Below, one piece after another: positions 7,096-13,988 of a stretch of 41,555 bases of DNA; within the stretch, counting starts at the first letter, position 1, and each line of letters begins with the position of its first letter. The translations under genes were made by a program, and so were the position numbers. Source of the DNA: Sphingobacterium sp. UBA1575. GTDB lineage: Bacteria > Bacteroidota > Bacteroidia > Sphingobacteriales > Sphingobacteriaceae. Below the pieces are notes generated by a model that had not been told where the DNA came from, did not search any database, and was given only the letters and a program-made list of their open reading frames with translations. Location of the stretch: contig DCOH01000065.1 of NCBI GenBank assembly GCA_002322865.1, forward strand, positions 33,511 to 75,065. The letters run 5' to 3'.

Positions 7096-9933
7096 TTACA
7101 TTTCCATTTTCAGGAATCTTCCTGTTTCGCTGTTCTTCTGTTTGATCAGGTCTTCCGGAGTTCCCTGGAACAATACCTTGCCCCCTTCTTTACCACCTTC
7201 CGGTCCCATATCAATCACCCAGTCGGCCGCTTTGATCATATCCATGTTATGTTCAATGATCATCATGGTATTTCCACGGTCCACCAGCCTGTTGATCACC
7301 CCTAACAATACATTGACATCTTCAAAGTGTAATCCTGTTGTTGGCTCATCCAAAATATAGAAGGTCTTTCCAGTATCTTTTTTCGAAAGTTCGGTCGCTA
7401 GTTTTACCCGCTGTGCCTCCCCACCGGAAAGGGTAGTGGAAGATTGCCCTAAGGTAATATAGCCTAAGCCTACATCCTGCAGGGTCTTGATCTTCCGATA
7501 AATGGAAGGGATGTTCTCAAAGAAGGTCACCGCTTCATCAATACTCATATCCAGCACATCAGAAATCGACTTTCCTCTATATCTTACCTCTAAGGTTTCT
7601 CTATTATAGCGCTTTCCATTACAGGTTTCACAAGGAACCTGTACATCCGGTAGGAAATTCATCTCGATGATCTTCATTCCGGCACCTTGGCAGGTTTCGC
7701 AACGCCCACCTTTTACATTGAAGGAGAATCTGCCGGGTTTATACCCGCGGATTTTTGCTTCCGGAAGCTGTACATATAAAGCTCTTATATCTGAAAATAC
7801 ACCGGTATAGGTGGAAGGGTTGGATCGAGGTGTTCTTCCGATCGGCGATTGGTCGATCTCGATCACCTTATCCACATGTTCCAAACCTTCGATCTTGCTG
7901 TAGGGAAGCGGTTTTGCCTTTGCCCTAAAGAAATGATGGTTCAGAATAGGATATAGGGTGTTGGTGATGAGGCTGGATTTACCAGAGCCTGATACACCTG
8001 TTACCAGCACCAATTTCCCCAGAGGGATATCGATGCTCACATTTTTCAGGTTATGCCCTTTAGCGCCTTTTAAAGAAAGCGTATGACCATTTCCTGCGCG
8101 TTTCTCTTTGTTATAATGGATCTGTTTTGTGCCGTTCAGGTAATCCGTGGTTAGGGTATGCGCCTTCATCAATTCTTTAGGCGTTCCTTGTGCCACTACC
8201 TTACCACCGAATACACCCGCTGCTGGCCCCATGTCGATCACATAATCGGCATGCATGATCATATCCTTATCATGCTCCACAACTAGAACGGAATTACCAA
8301 TATCCCGCAGATTTTTCAGGGCATTGATCAGGCGTTCATTATCGCGCTGATGGAGACCAATGCTTGGCTCATCCAGGATATAGAGTACATTCACCAATTG
8401 AGAACCAATCTGGGTGGCCAAACGGATACGTTGGGCTTCCCCGCCGGAAAGGGTTTTCGAGCTGCGGTTCAAGGTCAAATAATTCAGTCCTACATCCAAT
8501 AGGAACCCGATACGGGTCTTGATTTCTTTGATAATCTCTGTTGCAATGATATTCTGACGTTCCGAAAGTCTTTCTTCGATCCCATCGAACCAATGGAACA
8601 GCGCCACAATATCCATCTCTGCCAGTTCCGCAATATTCTTTTGATCCACTTTGATATGCAGGGATTCCTTTTTTAATCTTGCGCCTTTGCATTCCGGACA
8701 GACCACTTGGGTTCTGAATTCCTCCAAGGATTGGTTATCATCCTGGTATTTCCCGCTCATTTCTTCCAGCATCTTGAAAATACCCTGGAACTGCACATTA
8801 TATTCCCTAGCGCCATAGGAACCATAGGAAACCGTAAGGTTTACCGGTTCTTCGGCACCGAAGAGTAACATATCGATCGTATCTTCCTGTAGTTTTTCGA
8901 TGGCTGTCGTTAAGGAAAAATCATACTTTTTGGCCACTGCCTTTAATACGGCAAAAGTCCAGGACTCTTTGGAAGGTCCGAGAGGAACAATGGCCCCTTT
9001 TTGTATACTCAGGCTGCGATCCGGAATAACGATCTTCTTATCGATTTCATAGATATAACCCAAACCATCGCAACGCGGGCATGCGCCATAGGGCGAATTG
9101 AAGGAAAAGGTATTCGGTTGCGGTTCATCATAGGAGATGCCCGATTCGGCATCCATCAAATACCTACTGAAGAACTGTTCCTTATTTTCCTTATTGGCAA
9201 TCTTGATAATTCCTTTTGCGGTTTTTAAGGCTTGTCCGATACTGTCGAACAATCTTTTTCTGGAATTGACCTCCACCAATATACGGTCTACTACAATCTC
9301 GATATCGTGTATCTTATAGCGGTCCACCTGCATTTTATGTGCGATATCCAAAATCTCTCCATCCACACGCACTTTGGTATACCCTTGTTTGCGGATCTGT
9401 TCGAATAGTTCGCGGTAATGCCCTTTACGGCCTTTTACCACGGGGGCAAGGATATAGATCCCTTCGCCTTCAAATTCTTTTAGGATCCTATCGGTGATCT
9501 CATCATCCGACATGCGTTCCATCTTCTTGCCAGAAACGTAGGAAAAAGCTTCCCCGATACGCGCATAGAGCAGACGCAGGAAATCGTAGATTTCCGTGAT
9601 GGTTCCAACGGTAGATCTCGGGTTCTTGGAGGTGGTCTTCTGCTCGATCGAGATCACGGGGCTCAGGCCGGAGATCTTGTCCACATCAGGTCGTTCCATG
9701 CCACCAAGGAATTGGCGGCTATAGGCCGAGAAAGTCTCCATGTACCGGCGCTGTCCTTCGGCATAGATCGTGTCAAATGCCAGAGAAGATTTTCCACTTC
9801 CGCTTAAGCCAGTTACGACTACCAGTTGGTTTCTAGGAAAGGATACGTCTATGTTTTTCAGATTATGAACTCGAGCTCCAAATACTTCTACCTCACTTTG
9901 GTCACCAAGATCAATTGTTTTTTGTTGGGCCAT
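7096..9933 (-). CDS. uvrA: Excinuclease ABC subunit A
   Basis: Damage-recognition ATPase of nucleotide excision repair; dimerises and loads UvrB. The 945 residues show two ABC modules. The first has Walker A GLSGSGKSSLAFDT near residue 40, a zinc-binding pair CPRCDGLGYI and CPECKGARLK, and signature LSGGEAQRIRLATQIGS. The second has Walker A GVSGSGKSSLITN, the long zinc module CETCQGAG ... CETCNGKRYN, and LSGGEAQRVKLATELSK followed by ILDEPTTGLHFEDV. Length is normal. The ATG at 9933 is preferred to a TTG one codon upstream. It is transcribed divergently from the DUF2157-like gene and convergent with the TonB_C gene across 40 bases that contain no obvious hairpin. Confidence 0.97.
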   Translation of the reverse strand: MAQQKTIDLGDQSEVEVFGARVHNLKNIDVSFPRNQLVVVTGLSGSGKSSLAFDTIYAEGQRRYMETFSAYSRQFLGGMERPDVDKISGLSPVISIEQKTTSKNPRSTVGTITEIYDFLRLLYARIGEAFSYVSGKKMERMSDDEITDRILKEFEGEGIYILAPVVKGRKGHYRELFEQIRKQGYTKVRVDGEILDIAHKMQVDRYKIHDIEIVVDRILVEVNSRKRLFDSIGQALKTAKGIIKIANKENKEQFFSRYLMDAESGISYDEPQPNTFSFNSPYGACPRCDGLGYIYEIDKKIVIPDRSLSIQKGAIVPLGPSKESWTFAVLKAVAKKYDFSLTTAIEKLQEDTIDMLLFGAEEPVNLTVSYGSYGAREYNVQFQGIFKMLEEMSGKYQDDNQSLEEFRTQVVCPECKGARLKKESLHIKVDQKNIAELAEMDIVALFHWFDGIEERLSERQNIIATEIIKEIKTRIGFLLDVGLNYLTLNRSSKTLSGGEAQRIRLATQIGSQLVNVLYILDEPSIGLHQRDNERLINALKNLRDIGNSVLVVEHDKDMIMHADYVIDMGPAAGVFGGKVVAQGTPKELMKAHTLTTDYLNGTKQIHYNKEKRAGNGHTLSLKGAKGHNLKNVSIDIPLGKLVLVTGVSGSGKSSLITNTLYPILNHHFFRAKAKPLPYSKIEGLEHVDKVIEIDQSPIGRTPRSNPSTYTGVFSDIRALYVQLPEAKIRGYKPGRFSFNVKGGRCETCQGAGMKIIEMNFLPDVQVPCETCNGKRYNRETLEVRYRGKSISDVLDMSIDEAVTFFENIPSIYRKIKTLQDVGLGYITLGQSSTTLSGGEAQRVKLATELSKKDTGKTFYILDEPTTGLHFEDVNVLLGVINRLVDRGNTMMIIEHNMDMIKAADWVIDMGPEGGKEGGKVLFQGTPEDLIKQKNSETGRFLKMEM

Positions 9934-9953
9934 CAAACTAATTTTTGCAAATG

Positions 9954-9961
9954 CAAAGTTA
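9954..9961 (-). promoter_or_regulatory. -7 promoter box for uvrA
   Basis: TAACTTTG on the minus strand is an exact TAnnTTTG match 20 bases before the uvrA ATG. A TTTG lies 24 bases upstream, slightly far for a -33 element. I see no LexA-like palindrome here. Confidence 0.5.
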
Positions 9962-9998
9962 CTGATTTTTATTACCTTTAATTAACAAATTTGATATT

Positions 9999-11042
9999 TT
10001 GAAGAAGCTGGACGTAAGTAAGAATGAGCGGGAAATCATCGAAGATGCGCTTAAACATTGGGAAGATCAGGCCTTGCTGCCTGGGGAAAAAGTGGCAGAG
10101 CTGAAAGGCAATTTGGATGATAAGGGTTTTGAGTGGGGCGTACTTGCGCGATATGCCATGTGGATCGCTTTAGCGTCCTTAATCCTGGCGGTCGTCTCCA
10201 TGTTTTCTGATAATTACCTCGAGACTTTGGTGCAGCAGTTCTACGACACCCCGAATGTGGTGTTCTGTCTGTTTTTTGCTGCCTTGGCGGTGATGTTCTA
10301 CCTCTGGGGTTTCCGGAATAAAAAGAAATATCCGGATAAAACTTTTTCCAATGAGACCATGATGTTGGCGGGATCTTTTTCCACCGCCGCCAGTATCGGA
10401 TTCCTCGGACAGATCCTTGACCGTAGCGAAAACCATTATACGATCCTATTTTTGTTGTCCATTGTCATTTATGCCGTTCTTTCGGTAAAACTGAGTTCCA
10501 AGTTGATCTGGGTATTTACCTTGGTGGCTTTGGGGATATGGTTCGCCACAGAAACGGCCTATCATAGTAATTGGGGCTTTAAATTCTGGGGCATGAATTA
10601 CCCGCTGCGGTTTACCATTTTCGGAATATTGTTGACAGCCTTCGCCTACTTTATCCAACCGCGCATCAAGAAGTTGGTCTACTTTCAGTCCACCTCTTTT
10701 GTGGTGGGTCTTTTGTATACCATGATCGCTCTTTGGTTGCTTTCCATCTTCGGGAACTTCAGCGATTATGAACAATGGTTGAAGGTAAGACAGTTCCAGA
10801 TCTTTTATTGGGGATTATTGGGAATCGGTCTATCCCTCGCATTGGCCATCTATGGCATGAAAACTAAAGACCATGCCGCCCGGGATATCGGTTTTGTATT
10901 CTTCATCCTGAACCTATACACCCGTTTCGTCGAGTACCTTTGGGATAACATCAACCGTACTATTTTCTTTCTGTTGATCGCTATTTCTTTCTGGTTTGTT
11001 GGTCGCTGGGCAGAGAAGGTGTGGAAGGAGGGTAAATTATAG
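9999..11042 (+). CDS. DUF2157-like polytopic membrane protein
   Basis: A 347-residue protein with a charged soluble N-terminus (MKKLDVSKNEREIIEDALKHWEDQALLPGEKVAEL...) followed by about nine or ten hydrophobic helices from residue 55 to near the C-terminus. The layout and the N-terminal helix that reads like an HWxxxxLLpgE motif resemble DUF2157 membrane proteins; function unknown. The start is a TTG at 9999, because the next in-frame ATG lies inside the first membrane helix. TACCTTTA (9973-9980) is a likely -7 box. The stop codon TAG forms part of the first unit of a ten-copy heptamer repeat immediately downstream. Confidence 0.72.
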   Translation: MKKLDVSKNEREIIEDALKHWEDQALLPGEKVAELKGNLDDKGFEWGVLARYAMWIALASLILAVVSMFSDNYLETLVQQFYDTPNVVFCLFFAALAVMFYLWGFRNKKKYPDKTFSNETMMLAGSFSTAASIGFLGQILDRSENHYTILFLLSIVIYAVLSVKLSSKLIWVFTLVALGIWFATETAYHSNWGFKFWGMNYPLRFTIFGILLTAFAYFIQPRIKKLVYFQSTSFVVGLLYTMIALWLLSIFGNFSDYEQWLKVRQFQIFYWGLLGIGLSLALAIYGMKTKDHAARDIGFVFFILNLYTRFVEYLWDNINRTIFFLLIAISFWFVGRWAEKVWKEGKL

Positions 11043-11108
11043 ATGATAGATGTTAGATGATAGATGATAGATTATAGATGTTAGATAATAGACGATAGAT
11101 TATAGAGT
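11039..11108 (+). repeat. Ten-unit heptanucleotide tandem repeat (WTAGAKN-type)
   Basis: Ten consecutive 7-base units of the type ATAGATG / TTAGATG / ATAGATT, the first of which contains the TAG stop of the preceding gene. The period of 7 means TAG occurs in all three frames of the sense strand. Positions 11053-11072 are an exact inverted match to 13964-13983. Confidence 0.85.
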
Positions 11109-11150
11109 ATGGGGTGTAGATAATTTTGGGTTATTTGCTTAATTTTTTAA

Positions 11151-11733
11151 TTACTTAATTTTGAAATTACCTTTTATGATTGACAAACCACCTGTTTTAT
11201 TTGGAACAGTAAATTCTATTAATCCTTCGCCTTTAGATCTGCCTGGATTGTCACTCGCATCAAAATTTGTAAAAGTGATATGGCCAGTTCCATAATAGTC
11301 GGTCTTATAATCTTCCTTGTATCTTATAAACGCTATATGTTTAAAAGTGGGGGATTCAGCACCTGAACCCTCCTCAAAAATCTCCACCCCATTCATTGGC
11401 TTTAATTCATATTTCTTATGTAAAACTACAGCATCGGTGATCGGAAGATATATGAGAACGGAAAATCCATCAGAATTTTTATTTCCCTTTTGATGCAAGT
11501 TTGCAGTAAAAAATAGGTGGTCTATTTTTTCTCCCAAATAACCTTCCGGGTATGTATTATATTCCAACCTTGGACCATCCTTGGCTCCTGGAGGTAAAAA
11601 TGCAGACTGCTCATCAATGAAAACTACACCATCTTTTGTCAATTCTACTTTGTTCCCATTCTTTAATGTGTCCATTTTTGTCGCATGAAAGGAACAGAAT
11701 GGAAAGGATAGCGAAATAATAAATTGATTTCAT
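11151..11733 (-). pseudogene. Lipoprotein gene with apparent one-base frameshift after the lipobox
   Basis: Reading minus from an ATG at 11733 gives MKSIYYFAILSILFLSCDKN, a clear lipoprotein signal with lipobox FLSC. That frame stops after about 42 codons. The downstream body (174 codons, from ATG at 11675 to 11151) is in the +1 frame and has no signal of its own. The frames meet at a run of five A (minus strand, 11679-11675). Four A would give LSCDKMDTLKNGN in one continuous frame. The body ends GTGHITFTNFD ... GLIEFTVPN ... GLSIIKGNFKIK, resembling small Bacteroidota lipoproteins of the DUF6252/DUF5025 type (tentative). It could be a true mutation, slippage or a sequencing error. It is the last gene of the AT-rich lipoprotein cluster. 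Confidence 0.65.
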
Positions 11734-11820
11734 AATTATTGGTTTTTGAATAATAACGTCATGAATGGGTTTGACGCTACATCAATTATTATATGAAAAA
11801 TCTGTACCCAGAAAGTGTTA

Positions 11821-12156
11821 TCACTTTTGTTCTATAACTCTGTATTTAGGTATAAATTCTCTTTCCCATTTTTCTAACTTATTATTTTTGAACGTAAATA
11901 AATAAACCTCATCATCATTTGGGAATCCTCTATAGGATATTATTTCAAGCGTGTCTTGGTTGACAATTTCTTTTTTAGAAATCACATAATTTTTGCCTAA
12001 TAGATCCGAAACTTGTTCAATATTCATTCCCAATGAAAGCTTGTTCATATTTTGATTCTTCATATATGCCAGATTAGTGCTGACACAAGAAGATAGAAAT
12101 CCAACAAGAAAAAGGCTTACAGAAAGAAGATAAAGTGAGAATTTTGTTTTGATCAT
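11821..12156 (-). CDS. Small lipoprotein with BamE/SmpA-like domain
   Basis: A 111-residue lipoprotein. The signal MIKTKFSLYLLSVSLFLVGFLSSC ends in a lipobox (LSSC, Cys24). The mature part contains LSLGMNIEQVSDLLGKNYVIS, the characteristic x-L-x-x-G-M-x-x-x-x-V-x-x-x-L-G start of the SmpA/OmlA/BamE-like fold, followed by beta strands (EIISYRGFPNDDEVYLFTFKNNKLEKWERE). In other bacteria such domains occur in outer-membrane assembly proteins and in many small lipoproteins of unknown role. The start codon is three bases after the stop of the cytolysin-like gene, so the two are almost certainly co-transcribed. AT-rich, like its neighbours. Confidence 0.78.
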   Translation of the reverse strand: MIKTKFSLYLLSVSLFLVGFLSSCVSTNLAYMKNQNMNKLSLGMNIEQVSDLLGKNYVISKKEIVNQDTLEIISYRGFPNDDEVYLFTFKNNKLEKWEREFIPKYRVIEQK

Positions 12157-12159
12157 AAT

Positions 12160-13236
12160 TTAATTGTTAAAATTTATGGTGTAATCAAAGTTTTTATGTT
12201 TATCCATGTACGGATTTAATTCATAATAGACCGGTACACCCATGGATTCAATTGTAAATTCTACATCTTGAGGCCGATTAATAGCGAGATCTCCGTAGAA
12301 TATAACTTTTTCTAGATTTGATTCATACGAATCCATTTTTTTAAGATCTTGATGATTATATCCAACAAAATAAAAATTTATATTTAAATTATTTACTTTA
12401 GTTATCTCAGACTGATTTAGTTTATTAACTCCATAAGTTATTAACCTATTAATAATCAGTTTAGTGTTTTCAGGCGCATCTATTATCATATAAGCTATCT
12501 TTCCATAGTACAACCTTTTAACTCTGGCTATATTATCGTCAGAAAGTTCTTTAGGTGAAAATGCATTATTAAAGTCTGATTCATAAGTAAACGATGTAGT
12601 GGAGAGTGTTTCTCGAAGGCTATAATATAATAGGCCCTCATGAAATATTTTTTTGTTTTTTATGTTAAATAATGAAAAAATATCCACTTTATTTCCGAAA
12701 ATAAGTCTTAAATCTTCGTATTTATGAAAAGAAAATATTACATCTTTATGTCCAAATATTTTTTCTATAGAAAATCTATTTATATGGCTTTTAACCAATT
12801 TATTAAGTTCTTCCCAATTTCTAATTGAAAAATCCAATGGATGTACCTTACTTGAACTATAAGAATTAACTGAAAATCTTCCTGATGGCATTGCTGATTG
12901 ATTCAAGTAAATCTCCCAATTAAAAGGATAGGTGTTTAATGATACAAATGAGTTTATGAGAGGTTCTTTTGTGAAATCAGTGCTGTAATAAAAGGGTTGA
13001 TCAGGAGGGTGTCTAACTTTATAACCTATAATTTCCTTATTATTCCATAAAGTATCCAATATATAAGAGCCATTTAGTTCCGCTATTTTGTTGAAATCAA
13101 AATTACTATAATCAATAATTTTTTCATTTAAACTGTCTTTAATTTCTGTCGGTAGAGGCTCAATTTTGTTTCCTTTTGAACAACTTGTAATTATCACTAT
13201 TGTCCAGAAAACAACTATTAAATTGTATTTTCTCAT
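12160..13236 (-). CDS. CDC-like (thiol-activated cytolysin family) lipoprotein lacking domain 4
   Basis: A 358-residue lipoprotein (MRKYNLIVVFWTIVIITSC, Cys19) whose body reads like the MACPF/CDC core of cholesterol-dependent cytolysins. In family order I see TYPFNWEIYLNQ (cf. the YPGALQ region), a GHKDVIFSFHKYEDLRLIF/NIKNKKIFHEGLLYYSLRETL stretch (cf. the KQIFYTVSADLP strand), FNNAFSPKELSDDNIARVKRLYYGKIAYMII (cf. VSNVAYGRTIYVKLE; Tyr244-Gly245 fit the conserved YG), NINFYFVGYNHQDLKK (cf. VLGGDAQEHNK), and MGVPVYYELNPYMDKHKNFDYT (cf. YPISYTSVFLKDN...TDYIETT). It ends where cytolysins begin domain 4, so the tryptophan-rich undecapeptide and cholesterol loops are absent. The assignment is by eye. 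Membrane insertion is unproven; a non-lytic surface role is possible. Confidence 0.72.
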   Translation of the reverse strand: MRKYNLIVVFWTIVIITSCSKGNKIEPLPTEIKDSLNEKIIDYSNFDFNKIAELNGSYILDTLWNNKEIIGYKVRHPPDQPFYYSTDFTKEPLINSFVSLNTYPFNWEIYLNQSAMPSGRFSVNSYSSSKVHPLDFSIRNWEELNKLVKSHINRFSIEKIFGHKDVIFSFHKYEDLRLIFGNKVDIFSLFNIKNKKIFHEGLLYYSLRETLSTTSFTYESDFNNAFSPKELSDDNIARVKRLYYGKIAYMIIDAPENTKLIINRLITYGVNKLNQSEITKVNNLNINFYFVGYNHQDLKKMDSYESNLEKVIFYGDLAINRPQDVEFTIESMGVPVYYELNPYMDKHKNFDYTINFNN

Positions 13237-13265
13237 TTTAAATATCGATTATTCATGTTATGGTT

Positions 13266-13273
13266 CAAAATTA
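13266..13273 (-). promoter_or_regulatory. -7 promoter box of the cytolysin-like operon
   Basis: TAATTTTG on the minus strand matches TAnnTTTG exactly and lies 29 bases before the ATG at 13236. The spacer just upstream (13279-13294) holds a perfect inverted repeat ATGATA-AATA-TATCAT, a possible operator, though short and AT-rich. Confidence 0.45.
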
Positions 13274-13372
13274 GAAGCATGATAAATATATCATTTAAGT
13301 TAACTAAAAATTTCTAATTTGAAAATAAAAAATCGCTATTCTTTAAATGTTTAATTATTTACGGTTTATTTA

Positions 13373-13756
13373 TTAAAAATCCTGCCACATATTCTCCGGG
13401 TCGTATGGAACTCGATTTAGTCCTATATCGTCCCAGGATTTATACTTATAATCCCTGCTAATAGAAATATAGTAAGACCATCTCCAAAAACATAAGGGAT
13501 TGATTTTATATAGACGAAAGACTTGTTTATCTTCATTGGAAGGCTTTGTTTCTTCTATGAAACGATTTATTGACCAGTTAGTCAAATAAGGATCCTTAAA
13601 TTCAAATGACTCCTCTCGTGTAAAGGATGCATTCGAATTAGAATACCTAAAAGGATCATGTCCATCTATCATCAATAAAATGTTCTTGTTGATTATTGGT
13701 AAGTTTACAATGATGACGACGATGGCTAGGGTTACAAAAATAAATTTCCATTTCAT
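13373..13756 (-). CDS. Small membrane-anchored protein of unknown function
   Basis: A 127-residue protein from ATG 13756: one N-terminal hydrophobic helix (MKWKFIFVTLAIVVIIVNLPI, no lipobox) followed by a polar domain rich in aromatic residues (DPFRYSNSNASFTREESFEF, NPLCFWRWSYYISISRDY, SWDDIGLNRVPYDPENMW). I do not recognise the family. The helix could be a signal anchor or an uncleaved signal, placing the domain in the periplasm. It is the first gene of the AT-rich cluster, 136 bases upstream of the cytolysin-like gene, which has its own promoter box. An in-frame TTG at 13783 is less likely as start, since it would add a polar extension before the helix. Confidence 0.6.
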   Translation of the reverse strand: MKWKFIFVTLAIVVIIVNLPIINKNILLMIDGHDPFRYSNSNASFTREESFEFKDPYLTNWSINRFIEETKPSNEDKQVFRLYKINPLCFWRWSYYISISRDYKYKSWDDIGLNRVPYDPENMWQDF

Positions 13757-13874
13757 AGTTTGTTCTAATTGGTTTTGGATCAATTTACCGCAGCATTGAA
13801 TTGAGTCGAATTTATGCTGTCAAAGACTCGGACTATTGGTTAGAAGCATTTTGAATATTATGTTTGCCATAAAA

Positions 13875-13902
13875 AACCCCGCCATTTTTTAATGACGGGG
13901 TT
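13875..13902 (-). terminator. Rho-independent terminator of lpd (13989-15377)
   Basis: AACCCCGCCATT / AATGACGGGGTT form a 12-bp stem with one mismatch and a TTTT loop. On the minus strand it is followed by a run of T, fitting termination of the upstream dihydrolipoyl dehydrogenase transcript. Confidence 0.75.
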
Positions 13903-13948
13903 ATTTCTTTAAGAGACCTTTTTTAGACAGCCCTTTCTATCCGACATA

Positions 13949-13983
13949 CATCTAATGTCTAATATCTATCATCTATCATCTAA
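13949..13983 (-). repeat. Five-unit TAG heptamer repeat after lpd
   Basis: On the minus strand: TTAGATG ATAGATG ATAGATA TTAGACA TTAGATG, starting five bases after the lpd stop codon and in the same sense orientation as its gene. Inverted relative to the tract at 11039-11108, with 20 bases shared exactly. Confidence 0.8.
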
Positions 13984-13988
13984 AAAAA

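Noticed and set aside
11039..11108. CRISPR array
   Set aside because: Units are 7 bases with no spacers and no cas genes nearby; a simple tandem repeat.
11111..13860. Insertion sequence or prophage remnant
   Set aside because: No transposase, integrase, terminal repeats with target duplication, or phage genes; only composition and flanking heptamers hint at transfer.
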